Below are positions 33,012 through 43,103 of a stretch of DNA of 64,000 nucleotides, in pieces (the stretch's first letter is position 1; every line of letters begins with the position of its first letter). The notes below the pieces were generated by a model that was not told the origin of the DNA, did no database searches, and saw nothing but the letters and a program-made list of their open reading frames with translations. This DNA is from Rebecca billardiae RCC1528 (lineage: Eukaryota; Haptophyta), in assembly GCA_965240325.2 (NCBI GenBank), contig OZ251224.1, positions 4,340,001-4,404,000 of the forward strand. Direction: 5' to 3'. The translations under genes were made by a program, and so were the position numbers.

Positions 33012-34169
33012 ATGGCGGTGCGGGCATGCCCGTGGCTGCCGGCGGCGTTGCTGCTGGCCACCCTCGGCCTGCCTCGGCGCGTGGCTGGCGTGCTCGACGT
33101 GGCGGTCGTGGGAGCAGGCCCCGCAGGCCTGGCCCTCGCCAGTGCTCTGGTGCGGCGCGGGCTTGCCGTGCGCGTCTTTGAGAAGCGCGACACGCTCGCG
33201 CCGACCGGCTCAGCCGTCTTCCTGTGGCCGTTCGGCGTGGGCGCGTTGCGAGCGGTCGACGCGCGTCTCTGCGAGTCGCTCTTGGCAGAGGCCACCGTGA
33301 TCGAGCGCATCCGGTACAACAGCGTCGCCTTCAGCCTGCGCGGCGCGGAGGCCGCGCTGGGCGCGCCGTTTGTCGCGTTGCGCTTTGCCGACATCGTGCG
33401 CATCCTCCGAGCGCCGCTGCCGGAGGGGGCGGTGGCGCTCTCGCACGGGGTGCGGCGGTACGTGCAGCTCGAGGAGGGCGGCGTCGAGCTGCACTTTGAC
33501 CGCCAGCCCGCCTGCCGCGCGCGGTACCTCGTCGATGCGGGCGGCATCGGCTCGGCGGTGCGCCGCCAGCTGCGCGCCGACCGGCCGATCAAGCTCGCAC
33601 GCGCCGTGTACGCGGTCTCCGAGGCCGCCGGGGCGGCCGCGCCTGCGGTGGCCGCGGGGCGAGGGCCAGAGGCCCCGCCCGCGCGCCGCGTGGCAGGCGA
33701 GCTCGGCTTCGACGTGTACCGCTCGACCGGCCTGGTGACGGCGACGCTGGGCGACGGCGCCATCTGGTGGACGCAGACGCGCTTTGCGCCAGACGCCGTC
33801 GACCTGCCCGCCTTCCGCGAGGGCGGCTCGCGCGTGTCCGTGCAGATGGGCGAGCTCCCGCTGAGCTGGACGTGGGGCAGGGCGGACGCCACGCTCATCG
33901 GCGACGCCGCCCACGCCGCCACACCCGCGCTCGGGCTGGGCATCTCGAGCGCCTTCGAGGACGTCGCCGAGCTCGTGGCGCGCATCGACGCCGCCGCCGC
34001 CCGGGGCGATGCCGAGGGCGGCGGGCTGAGCAGGCAGACGCTGCGCGAGTACGAGGACAGCCGGAAGCTCGGCTGCGCGGTGCGGCAGCTCGCCAGCCGG
34101 GGCGCGTACCGAATCTCCGAGCTGCTCGCTCGCATCACGCCTGAGCCATCCGCTGAGGCTGCAGTGTGA
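33012..34169 (+). CDS. FAD-dependent monooxygenase (UbiH/zeaxanthin-epoxidase-like)
   Basis: Single exon of 385 residues. A hydrophobic N-terminus (LPAALLLATLGLPRRVAG) is a likely signal peptide, which in a complex-plastid alga could also be the first part of a plastid presequence. Then follows the FAD Rossmann motif VVGAGPAGLALASAL with the acidic end VFEKRD. The second FAD motif LIGDAAHAATPALGLGISSA is near residue 296 and binds the ribityl chain. The middle strand FDVYRSTGLVTATLGDGAIWW is typical of the PHBH-fold substrate domain. By family, it hydroxylates or epoxidises an aromatic or isoprenoid substrate with NAD(P)H and oxygen. The substrate cannot be inferred. It lacks the FHA domain of plant zeaxanthin epoxidase. 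Confidence 0.85.
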   Translation: MAVRACPWLPAALLLATLGLPRRVAGVLDVAVVGAGPAGLALASALVRRGLAVRVFEKRDTLAPTGSAVFLWPFGVGALRAVDARLCESLLAEATVIERIRYNSVAFSLRGAEAALGAPFVALRFADIVRILRAPLPEGAVALSHGVRRYVQLEEGGVELHFDRQPACRARYLVDAGGIGSAVRRQLRADRPIKLARAVYAVSEAAGAAAPAVAAGRGPEAPPARRVAGELGFDVYRSTGLVTATLGDGAIWWTQTRFAPDAVDLPAFREGGSRVSVQMGELPLSWTWGRADATLIGDAAHAATPALGLGISSAFEDVAELVARIDAAAARGDAEGGGLSRQTLREYEDSRKLGCAVRQLASRGAYRISELLARITPEPSAEAAV

Positions 34170-35084
34170 CTGATACAATCATCAGCTGCCCAAGTCGATC
34201 GGCTGCGGACACTGCGGTCAGGACTCAGGGTCAGGGCAGACGCGCCGCCACGCGCGCGTGCCCCGGCTGCTGACGGAATGCATGATGGTGCCCCACTCTA
34301 GCGGCTACGCCGCCAGCGCCACTAGGTATACCACAGGTTACTCACTCCGCCGAGTATACCAGTAGCCCTGGCCTTATTACTCCGGCGCCCGCGCGGGCGG
34401 CCGCGGGCCGCCCTTACTCTGAGTCTGATGCCACGACGGACCGGGTATACGGTCGTAGCTATAGTAGTATATAGCGCAGGCCCGGACCGACGGTCAGGGC
34501 TCCGCGAGCCTCCGCGCCAGCGCCAGCGGCCCACAGACGGCCGGAGGCTGAGTGCCCACTGGCACTGTGGCCCGTCACACCCCGCCGCGACGCCGCACTG
34601 CTGTACAGACAGTCTGGCGGAGCACCGCAGTAAGCAGTCGCGGACCCGGATTTGCCGGTGGCGGGCGGTACCGTTCGTTCACATGCGCCAGCGTTGACGC
34701 GACGACTTCGACGAAGAATTAAGCCATCACGATGAGGATCGCGCGATGTTATTGAATGATGTATTGCGGGCCGCTCGCGTCGATCCCGGCGGCCGGCAGT
34801 GCAGAGCGGTGCCGCGCACTCACTCTGCGCACCGGCGGATGCTGATTCAGACGTGCGCGCGCGCCCGAGGCGGATGATGCCGTGACGCGGCGCGCCGTCG
34901 GTGTGCGCTGCGTCGTCGCCCGGGTGCTCGTCGACATGAAACGCGGCCGCCTCGCAGCGCACGGCTGCCCATGCGACCAGAGCGCAGGGGCCGTGCGTGC
35001 CAGGGCACTGACTCCCGCAGCGCGATCGGGCGCGCGCGCTCAGCCGCCCGCGGGCGCGCGCTCGCGCCGCGCGCCCGCGGTGGC
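34170..35084. other. Intergenic region
   Basis: 0.9 kb between convergent monooxygenase and hydrolase genes. No recognised coding or RNA gene. Mixed composition. Confidence 0.5.
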
Positions 35085-36146
35085 TCAGGCTGCGGCGGCG
35101 GCGAGGAAGGGCACGATGGCGTCCTGCACGGCTGGCGCGGTCTCGGGGTCCAGGTGCGCGTAGTGGGAGCCCGCCTCCAGCTCGTGCACCCGCAGCAGCC
35201 CCTCGCGCATCGCGCGCGTGCGCCGGCTGAAGCCGGGCTCAGGCGTTGGCCAGCCGTGCGGCGCCTGCAGCAGCAGCGTGGGGCACGCGATCGAGTGCAG
35301 CACGCCGAGGACCTGCGCCTCGTGCCACGTGTGCGCGCTGGGGTGCGCGAGGCGGCGGTCGTGCGAGAAGCGCAGCAGCGGCGCCTCGTCCGAGCCGCCG
35401 CCGCCGCCGCGGGCGCCATCGGCCGCGCCGCCGCCGCGCGCGCCGCCCGCCTCCGCAGCGGGCACGTGCTCCGTGCCGCGCGACGCGAGCAGGCGCGCCG
35501 CCTCGAGCGAGAGGAACTGCTCGCCCGGGAGGCGCTTGGCGCCGTTGACGCGCACCGCCGCCGCGTCGTCGAGCGTCGCGTACAGTCTTTCGCGCCCGCG
35601 CTCGCCGGTGCACGCCGCGTGCCGCTTGCGCAGCGCGTCCGCCAGGTTGGGCGCAAACGTGCCGGGCGCGCGCGAGAGCGGCCCGAAGCCCTCGACGAGG
35701 GCGAGGCGGCGGACGTGCTCGGGGAACGCGGCGGCGAGGAGGCACGCGACGCCGCCGCCCATCGAGTGCCCCAGCAGCGCGTACCCGCCCTCGCGCTCGT
35801 CCGCCCAGCCGAGCGCGTGCGCCGCCTCATACGCGGCCCACGCGTGCTCCGTCTGCGAGTACGCGGCGCTGAGGGGCGCGTGGGGCGAGCGGCCGTGGCC
35901 GGGGAGGTCGAGCGCGACGACGCGGCAGCTCGGCGAGAGCGCCGGCGCGAGCGCGCTCCACGTCGCCGCGTTGTCCATCCAGCCATGCAGCGCGAGCACG
36001 CGCACGGGCGCGTGCGCGTCGCCCCACGCGAGCGCGGCGAGGCGGGCGCCGGAGCGGCACGCGAGGGTGAGCTCCTCGGCGTGCGAGGCGGCCATCTGCG
36101 CGCTCGCCGCGACGCCCAGCAGGCTCAGCAAGCGCCTCCCCAGCAT
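35085..36146 (-). CDS. Alpha/beta hydrolase (serine-hydrolase-like, SERHL/epoxide-hydrolase group)
   Basis: Single exon of 353 residues. The N-terminus is weakly hydrophobic (LLSLLGVAASAQMAA), possibly a targeting peptide. The core fold is clear: oxyanion strand VLALHGWMDNAATW, VVALDLPGHGRS, nucleophile elbow ALLGHSMGGGVACLL (Ser), and a late His in AGSHYAHLDPE. The HGWMDNA motif is characteristic of the SERHL/SERHL2 group of hydrolases. A Gly/Ala-rich insertion lies in the cap region (about 230-255). Substrate unknown. The gene is divergent from the BMT2/SAMTOR-like gene, with starts 35 bp or 146 bp apart depending on which ATG that gene uses, so a shared promoter is likely. Confidence 0.88.
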   Translation of the reverse strand: MLGRRLLSLLGVAASAQMAASHAEELTLACRSGARLAALAWGDAHAPVRVLALHGWMDNAATWSALAPALSPSCRVVALDLPGHGRSPHAPLSAAYSQTEHAWAAYEAAHALGWADEREGGYALLGHSMGGGVACLLAAAFPEHVRRLALVEGFGPLSRAPGTFAPNLADALRKRHAACTGERGRERLYATLDDAAAVRVNGAKRLPGEQFLSLEAARLLASRGTEHVPAAEAGGARGGGAADGARGGGGGSDEAPLLRFSHDRRLAHPSAHTWHEAQVLGVLHSIACPTLLLQAPHGWPTPEPGFSRRTRAMREGLLRVHELEAGSHYAHLDPETAPAVQDAIVPFLAAAAA

Positions 36147-36291
36147 TCGCGCGTCCTAGACCGAGTGATGGTCGAGGATAATGATCGCCGCCGCGCTGCC
36201 GGCCGGCACAGACGACGCCGCTCGGAGCCTCGACGGCGGGACGGACTCGAGCGCAGTCCGGTTGGGCGCCCCGGGCCACGTCGTGGGACAC

Positions 36292-38166
36292 ATGGCGGCG
36301 CGCCGCGCGCCGCTGCTCTCGCCGCTCTCGCCGCCGCCGGCGGTGCTGGTCGCGATGTTCCTCGTCGCGACGTCTGCGCTCGCCGCGGCGGCGACGATCA
36401 GGCGCACGGCGAGCCGCCCCGCGCGGCGCGCGCTCTCGTGCTGCGCCGCCGGCGCGCGCGCGCCCGCGGCGGCCGGCTCGGCCTCCGCCTCGGCCGCGCT
36501 GCTCGCGCACGTCGAGCGGCGGATCGGCGCCGCGCTGGCCGAGGCTGGCGAGGGGCTCGGCCCCACGCCGCCCTCGCCGACGCTCGCGCCCACCATCACG
36601 ACCCACCTCCACGACCTCGCCGCGCGCCTCCACGCCGCCGCCGCGCCGGGTGCGGCCGTCCCCGCCGCCGAGCCGATCGCCGACGCCGCGCTCGTGAACC
36701 GGCGGCTGAGCGACCTGTGCGAGCTGATGTGCGGCGTGCTCGGCACGAGCAGCGCGGAGGAGCTGCGCCCGCTCCTCCAGCCCGCCAGCCGCGGCGGCCC
36801 CCCCGAGGAGCGCGTGCGCGCGCTCGTCGCCCAGCTCGCGCGCGCGCAGGCGGCGCGGCGCGCGCAGTCCGTGCGCATGTACGCGACGATAGCGGGGCAG
36901 CACCACGCGCTGCGGGAGTCGTGCGCGGCGGGCGGCGGCTCGGAGCGCGGCGCGCCGCCGCCGCCCGCCGGCGGCGCGGCGTGGGCCGCCGCCGTCGAGC
37001 AGCCCGGCGCGCTCCGCTCGTACGCGGCCGCGGCCACGCAGATGGGCGAGCGGCCGTGGGTGCAGGCGGGGCTGCGCTGGTGCGCGCGCACGGCGCAGGG
37101 GTTCTTCTTCGAGGGCGGCTGGCTCAAGGCGGCGCGCCGGCCGCACCGGGCGCCCGCGTGGGCCGCGCAGCCGCGCGAGTACCCGCCCGAGACGCGCGCG
37201 TGCTTCGACGCGCGCATCGCCGCCGCGCCGAGCGTGCCGGCCGAGCCGCAGCCGGCAGCGGCGCCGGCCGGCGGCGGCGGCGGCGCGCCGGGCGCGCTGC
37301 CTGGCTGGCCGCGTGCGCGCCGCCGGCTGCGGCTGTGCGACGTGGGCTCGTGCTACAACCCGTTCGGCGCGGCGGAGTACGCGCAGCGCTTCGACGTGTG
37401 CGCGCTCGACCTCTGGCCCGGCGCGGCCGACGTGCTCCGCTGCGACTTCTTGACCGTGCCCATCGAGGCGGCGCCGGTCGAGGCGGCGCCCATGGGGCCT
37501 GGGCGGCCGGTCGGGGCGGCCGCGCCGCGCGCCGCCGACGCGCGGCCCGCGGCGCGCGGGGCGGGCGCGGGCGCGGAGGCCGATGCTGCGCGCGGCGCCG
37601 CGGGGCGGGGCATGGTGCTGCGCGAGGAGGCGTACACCGCGCCGGACGGCACGCCGATGCGCGCGGCGGGCGCGCTGCGCGCGCACAGCGCGGACGTGCT
37701 CGTGCTCAGCCTGGTGCTCTCCTACCTGCCCACAGCGCAGCAGCGCGCACTCGCGGTGCAGCAGGCGCGCAAGCTGCTGCGCGCGCCGAGCGCGGACTCG
37801 CCGCACGAGGCCGGGCTGCTGCTGATCGTGGACGCGGGCTCGATCTCGCGGCCCGCGTCGCTCTCGAAGGCGGCGCGGCCGGACGACGCGCTCCCGCGCT
37901 GGCTGGGCGCCATCGAGGCGGCGGGCTTCCGGCTCGTCCGGTACGAGGAGGTGGGCGGGCCGGGCCGCGCGCACGCGCTCGCCTTCCAGACGACGCCGCT
38001 GCCCGCCGGCGCACAGCCGGCGCTCGTGCCGATGCCCGTGCGCAAGGAGCTGCTCGGTGAGGCGGGGGCGGCCGAGCCGCGCGTGGCCGACCGCTGGGCG
38101 GCCGTGCGCGACGTCGCCGAGCTCGCCGTGGCCGCCTCCGACGTTGATCATCCTCAAGGAGGCTGA
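36292..38166 (+). CDS. BMT2/SAMTOR-like SAM-dependent methyltransferase with N-terminal hydrophobic segment
   Basis: 624 residues from ATG at 36292. An upstream in-frame ATG at 36181 would give 661. The diagnostic motif is LCDVGSCYNPFG near residue 350, followed by FDVCALDLWP and VLRCDFLTVPIE. This matches yeast 25S rRNA adenine methyltransferase Bmt2 and animal SAMTOR, the S-adenosylmethionine sensor of mTORC1. Later features are VLVLSLVLSYLPTAQQR, GLLLIVDAGSIS and IEAAGFRLVRYEEVG. Unusual is the hydrophobic stretch near the start (PPPAVLVAMFLVATSALAAAA), which suggests a signal or membrane anchor, and a long Ala-rich N-terminal half. Methyltransferase versus sensor function cannot be decided by eye. 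It pairs divergently with the hydrolase gene. Confidence 0.8.
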   Translation: MAARRAPLLSPLSPPPAVLVAMFLVATSALAAAATIRRTASRPARRALSCCAAGARAPAAAGSASASAALLAHVERRIGAALAEAGEGLGPTPPSPTLAPTITTHLHDLAARLHAAAAPGAAVPAAEPIADAALVNRRLSDLCELMCGVLGTSSAEELRPLLQPASRGGPPEERVRALVAQLARAQAARRAQSVRMYATIAGQHHALRESCAAGGGSERGAPPPPAGGAAWAAAVEQPGALRSYAAAATQMGERPWVQAGLRWCARTAQGFFFEGGWLKAARRPHRAPAWAAQPREYPPETRACFDARIAAAPSVPAEPQPAAAPAGGGGGAPGALPGWPRARRRLRLCDVGSCYNPFGAAEYAQRFDVCALDLWPGAADVLRCDFLTVPIEAAPVEAAPMGPGRPVGAAAPRAADARPAARGAGAGAEADAARGAAGRGMVLREEAYTAPDGTPMRAAGALRAHSADVLVLSLVLSYLPTAQQRALAVQQARKLLRAPSADSPHEAGLLLIVDAGSISRPASLSKAARPDDALPRWLGAIEAAGFRLVRYEEVGGPGRAHALAFQTTPLPAGAQPALVPMPVRKELLGEAGAAEPRVADRWAAVRDVAELAVAASDVDHPQGG

Positions 38167-38227
38167 TGAGTCACTTGACCGTCGGGATGGGAGTGTGAAG
38201 TGAGCAAGGTCAGTCAGGCGGGAGAGG

Positions 38228-38577
38228 TCATCGGAGTAATCGGAGTAAGATTGGGCCAAATTCCGCAACCGTAGATTTCAGTCCGTCGTCGAGGCAAATG
38301 CGAGTTGTGGGTAAAGTGAAGGCGTACTCGATGGTTGTCATTATCTCATCAAACCGCTTCGGGTCAACGTCAATATGATCGAGGTATACTACAAGGGGAG
38401 AGCCAGATCTAACTTGAGAGAACAAGAGAAGGCGGGAGAAGGACGAGTTCGTCCAATTAGGCTTGCCTAAAAAGATCATCATACTATACGCTCCTAAGTA
38501 GACCCCCCAGGCCGGTACGGAGATGCCAATCTCCCGCGTTCCCGAGCGCTTTCCGCCGACTGAACTCGCGAAGCCGT
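38228..38577 (-). pseudogene. Low-GC orphan reading frame, probable gene fragment
   Basis: The minus-strand frame is open for about 117 codons, from a TGA near 38578 to the stop at 38230-38228. The only ATG-started part is 84 codons, from 38482. The sequence looks genuinely protein-like (ISVPAWGVYLGAYSMMIFLG, PLVVYLDHIDVDPKRFDE, TTRICLDDGLKSTVAEFG). It uses A/T-ending codons quite unlike neighbouring genes. One hydrophobic segment may be membrane-spanning. Above the TGA, protein-like sequence seems to continue in another frame, as in a decayed 3' gene fragment. I do not recognise the family. Its composition suggests an insertion, organelle-derived piece or recent transfer. Confidence 0.35.
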
Positions 38578-40851
38578 CAGGAAGTCACTCCATCTCCCGA
38601 GCGGGGGCCCGAGCGTCGACGACTGGGGTGAGAAGACGAACGAGGGCCGCAGACGCCAAACGCGGCTTTCCCTCGCGGATCTGGCGTCCACCCGCCGGGC
38701 GCCACGGGGCCCAACCAGGGGGCCTCGAACGCCCCCCTAGGCGACACCGGGGGGGCGTACACGCCGACTCCTCTCCCCGCAGCGCCGCCAGCCGCGTCGC
38801 GTCGTGCCGGCGCCGCGTTCAGCAGCGGCGCCGCGCCGGCGCGTGCAGTCGCCTACCCGTCCTACGCGGCCGCCGCCTCGGCCGCCGAGCCCGCCGCGCC
38901 CTCCGCCGCGGCGGAGGGCCACGCGCGGCTGAGCAAAGGGCAGAAGAAGAACCTGCGCAAGAAGAAGCAGCGGCTCGCCCTGCAGGAGGCCGAGGCCAAG
39001 CTCCTCCTGCAGCAGCACGCGAACGCGGCGCTCACGGCCGAGCAGCGCTCGCTCACCGCGCAGATTGTGAGCGCGGCGGCCGCGGCGAATGGCGGGTACG
39101 CCGCGTACAACCCGATGGTCGCGGCGGCGACCGCCGCCGCGGCCGCCGCGCTCGGCATGCAGGGCCTGCCGCCCCAGCAGCCCTGTTACCCGTACGGCGC
39201 GCTGCCGCCGTACGGCGCAGTGCCGCAGCCGCAGCCGCCGCTGCCGCTGCACTCGATGGCGCAGGGCGGCAGTGCCGCGCAGTACGCGCACGCGCACCTG
39301 CCGCCGGCGCATCAGCAGCAGCCGCAGCAGCCGCAGCAGCACGCCAGCTTCGTCGTCCTCGCGCTCGGCCCCGAGCTCGGCGCCGAGGCCGCCGACGCCG
39401 AGCTCGCGTCCGTGCTCGTGGACGGCCCCTCGCTGCAGCCGCTGGCGCACTTCCACGCGCGCGTGGCGCCGAGCGCGGCGGCGCGGCGCGAGGGCGAGGG
39501 CGTGGTGTCGCTGCCCACCGCGCTCGCGCGCTGGGAGCAGTGGCTCGTCGCGCTCGGCGTGCACGCGGGCGGCGCGCGCGCGCGCTGCGTGGCGGTGTGC
39601 CGTGTGGATGCGGAGCTGAGCACGCAGCTGCCGCGCGCGTGCGCGCGCGCGGCCGTGCTCGTGCCGCCGCTGCTCTCGAGCTGGGTGGCGGTTGTGAGCG
39701 CGTTCGTCCGCGCGTACGGCTGGCCGGTGGGCGCCCCCATCGGCGCGCCGCCCGCCTTCGAGCAGGTCGCCGCCGCCGCCGGCGTCGCCGTGCCCGCGGG
39801 CGCGCTCGCGCAGGCGTACGCTGCGTGGGCGGTGCTGCGGCAGCTGCTGGCGGACGGCGCGGCGCTGCAGCCCAGCGGGTTTGCTGCTGCGCACGCGCAC
39901 GGGCGGCATGCGGGCGCGCAGGGGCCGCCGCCGCCGCACAAGACGAGCGCCATGCCCGCCGCCACGACGAGCGCGCTGCCCTCGCCGCCAGCGCAGCGCG
40001 CGGCGCCCTCGCCCTCGCCCTCGCCGCCGCAGCCGCAGCCGCAGCCGCTGCCGTGGCTGTCGGCGCAGCAGCTCGGCTCGAGCGGCCTCGGCGCTGACGG
40101 CCTGGGCGCGTGCGGCAGCGCGGCGCAGGCGTACGGTGGAGGCGCGACGACGGGCGTGCAGCCCGCGCCCACCTACGCCTGCGCAGGCGGCGCGCCGCCG
40201 CGCCTGCCGCCGGGCAACGGCCGCGCCGCCGCCGGCTCCCACCAGGCGGCGGCAGCGCCCGCGCTCTCGGCAAGGCCCACGCCCGCGGCCGCGCCCGGCG
40301 GCAGAGTGCCGCACAGCGGGGCGCCGCCGAGCTCGCAGTGGGAGCCGGACGCGTTCCTGATGCTGGGGCTGCAAGGTGCGCCGCCCGCCCCGCGCGCGCG
40401 CGCCGCCCGCCCCGCGCGCTCGCACCGCTCACTCAAGGCTTTGCTGCCGCGCGCGCGGACCGCCCTCGCGCAGGCCTGAGCCTGGGCATGGGCCACCCGG
40501 GGCTGGCGGGGGTGAGCGTCGCGCGGCCGAGCAGCGGGCAGCGCGCACTGCCCTCCGCGCTCAGCCTCGACTCCGGCCTCGGCGCCCGCCGGCGGGGCGC
40601 GTGCTCCCCCGCGTGCTGCTCCCCCGCGTGCGCGTGCGAGGAGGGCGGGGGCGAGGACGAGTGCGTCGAGTGCGCTGGCCTCGACCAGCTCGTGCTGCCC
40701 GTGCTCAACGACGTGTGCGCGTGCGTGCGCGCGCGCGCGCGCCGCCGCGCGGCCAGACGCGGCGGCCGCTGCTGAGCCGCACGTGCGCCCCGCCCTCCGC
40801 CGCGCGCAGGTGCTGCCGCCCGAGGACGAGATCCTGCCGCTCACGCGCTGA
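38523..40851 (+). CDS. Degenerate ERI1-like exonuclease-fold protein with Cys-rich tail (5' end uncertain)
   Basis: The firm part is the frame through 38783-40375, spliced to 40474-40712 and 40810-40851 (introns of 98 and 97 bp, GT-AG, phases fit). No ATG exists in that frame before an upstream stop at 38629-38631, so a first exon is needed. One possible model is 38523-38627 joined to 38719. After a basic helix (RLSKGQKKNLRKKKQRLAL) and a Pro/Gln-rich region, a domain begins at FVVLALGPELG and continues with LARWEQWLVALGV, SSWVAVVSAFVRAYGW and AAWAVLRQLLADG. The spacing matches ERI1/3'hExo exonucleases, but the acidic DEDDh residues and the HxGxDD motif are absent. The tail has clustered Cys (GACSPACCSPACACEE). 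It is possibly an RNA-binding pseudo-nuclease. Confidence 0.55.
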
Positions 40852-42021
40852 GGGCGCGCTGAGGGCACGCCCAGCCGCGCCCCGCGCGGGGGGGCGGAGC
40901 CGTGCCGAGCCCTGCGCGCTCTGGGGCGGGCCGCGCGCGCCGAGGCCGCAGCGCTGGACATGGGCCGCCGGCGCCTCGCCTGTGCCACGGCTAGGCGGCG
41001 CGCGCTGCCACCCGCGCCCAGGCCGCCCAGCCGCGGGCAGGCTGGGCGCGTGTGCGCGCGCGTGCTGCTGTGTTGGCGGCAGGGTGCGGCGCCATGTGCC
41101 GCATGCAATTTAGGTCGGGCGAGCTGGTGGCGCCGGGGGAGGCGGCCCTCCCCTCAGCCTCAGCCTCGCCATGCCACTCTGTTCCATCTCCGTTTTGCTT
41201 CGAAATGGCTTCATCTGCTTCTCTGCACCTCCGCAGCTCCCCAGCTCCGCAGCTCGAGCTCGGCCGGGCGCCGCCACGCCACGCGGCTGCTCGTCGTCGA
41301 CCGGAGCGGCGATGCTGCCCGCCGACTCGGCTCCTGCGGAAACCCAGCCCGCTGCGGGGCCCACGGCACCTGTGGGCATGTCGCCCATCGGCATCGATCC
41401 GCGCGCGGACCGGCCGGACGGCTCGGGGCCCCCGGCCAGGGCCGCAGTGCAAGTCGCACCGCCGGGTGGCCGCGAGGGCAGTGGCTCCGAGCGCGAGTCG
41501 CGGAGAGTACGTCGCCAGCGCGCAGGACCCAGCACTTAGGTTAGGTCATAGTTCTAGAGTTGCGACGCGTGCTACATCCTGCGCGGACTGCCGCTGCTGT
41601 CATGGTCCCACCGCTTACGCCTACAGACAGAGTACAAACATTAACACGGTGATCGCGTCACCGGACGTCGCACAATTATTAGCAGTTACTAGATAACTAG
41701 TCTTAATCAGGATCCGGGGTGATGAGATTGCGCCGCGAGGCGGCCGCAGCCCTCATCCAGGCCTCGCAGGCGGACGGCTGAACGAATTTTTCCGGCGGCG
41801 CTACCATCGGCGACGGCTTCATGGGCGGTGACAGTTGGCGGGCGTCAATCTCGCCTGCCTGAGCTGTGTGCGTCTCTTATTCTTAGTAAACTGTAGTTGT
41901 CGTCACGGTCACGGATGTTCACCCAGCAGTCGTTCAGCTCACTTCAGCATCAGTCTTCGAGAGAATTCGTCTTGCGCGCAACCGTCCGCACCGCGCGTCC
42001 GCGCCCATCCTCGCCGCGCCG
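40852..42021. other. Intergenic region
   Basis: 1.2 kb with no convincing gene. An ATG-started frame of 122 codons at 41171-41539 (+) and an overlapping opposite frame of similar length both lack recognised motifs and appear to be GC-driven. AT-richer from about 41545 to 41710. Confidence 0.45.
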
Positions 42022-42738
42022 ATGGTCATGCGTCGCAGCCCACTCCTCACTCTGGCAGCGACGGCAGCAGCCATCACGCGCGCGAGCGCGATGGCACAGG
42101 GCAGCTGGGACTTTGGGCGCTTCGTCTCCACGGCGGCGACGTTCAACTCGCCCTTTGCCGCGCTGCAGAGCATGGCGGGCGCGGCTGGCACGCCGCTGCG
42201 GGTCGCAAAGGGCGATGTCGTGTGGTCGCCAACGCAGCAGAACGGCGCGGAGTGGGCCACGCTGGACGACGTGGTCATGGGCGGGCGCAGCGAGAGCCGC
42301 GTGGCGCTCAGCTCGGCGGGCCTGGACTGGGGCGGCCTCGTCACGACCGACGGCGGCGGCGGCTTTGCCGGCATGCGCACCAAGCCCCTGCCGCGCCCGC
42401 TCGACCTGTCCGCGTGCAGCGGCATCGAGCTGAAGGTGCTCGGCGACGGCTTCCGGTACAAGTGCATCTTGCGCGACTCGACCGACTGGAACGGCGTTGC
42501 GTGGACCGTCTCCTTCAACACGAAGAAGTCGCGCGCCGAGACGCGCGTGCGGCTGCCCTTCACGGCGTTCACGCCCACCCGGTTTGCGCGCACGCTGGCT
42601 GACGCGCCGCCGCTCGCGACGGAACGCGTGAGCACGCTGCAGCTCACGCTGTCCAAGTTTGAGTACGACGACGGGCTCAACCCTACGTTCCGAGAGGGGG
42701 AGTTCGGCCTGACGCTGCTCGAGGTGCGAGCATTCTAA
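42022..42738 (+). CDS. CIA30 (NDUFAF1-like) domain protein
   Basis: Single exon of 238 residues. A short N-terminal hydrophobic/Ala-rich stretch (LLTLAATAAAITRASA) suggests a targeting signal. The CIA30 domain is recognisable from WATLDDVVMGGRSES, GGFAGMRTKPLP, GIELKVLGDGFRYKCIL, WTVSFNTKKS and the terminal FGLTLLEVRAF. In mitochondria CIA30/NDUFAF1 is an assembly factor of complex I. Related proteins occur in plastids and in atypical dehydrogenase fusions. Mitochondrial versus plastid location is undecided. The ATG at 42022 is followed by a second Met two codons later. Confidence 0.88.
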   Translation: MVMRRSPLLTLAATAAAITRASAMAQGSWDFGRFVSTAATFNSPFAALQSMAGAAGTPLRVAKGDVVWSPTQQNGAEWATLDDVVMGGRSESRVALSSAGLDWGGLVTTDGGGGFAGMRTKPLPRPLDLSACSGIELKVLGDGFRYKCILRDSTDWNGVAWTVSFNTKKSRAETRVRLPFTAFTPTRFARTLADAPPLATERVSTLQLTLSKFEYDDGLNPTFREGEFGLTLLEVRAF

Positions 42739-43103
42739 TGACCTGTGACCCGATCGCCGAGCGCGCGCTTAGGAGTTTCCAGTTTCCGGCGAGTCTGAGG
42801 AATCTGGGCCGTGTCATGAGTCATCTACTCCGACTACCGCGACGTCGACTGAGACTGCGTCAAAGGAGTAGCCGCGGCTGAGGGGCGTGGACGTGGAGCG
42901 GCTGCGTATCAACCTCGACCGCCTCGAGGAGCAGGCGCTCATCTGCCCTCATCTGCCGCACGGGCTAAAGTAGCCGGTCCGGTCACCAGTCAACCTGACG
43001 AACCAGACTCGAGTACTCGACAAAGCCGTCCGGACTCACCGACGACGGCCGGTGCAGCGCCGCGGCTTCATCAACGCGCGACACGCGGCGTCATCGAGGC
43101 AGC
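42739..43103. other. Intergenic region
   Basis: 365 bp between two genes in the same direction. Contains the presumed 3' UTR of the CIA30 gene and the pyrophosphatase promoter. Nothing else seen. Confidence 0.5.

Noticed and set aside
41110-41539. Overlapping 120-140-codon frames on both strands; the minus frame contains an LRLRGG-like string recalling the ubiquitin C-terminus
   Set aside because: No ubiquitin fold precedes it, and the match is short and likely chance in Arg/Gly-rich sequence.
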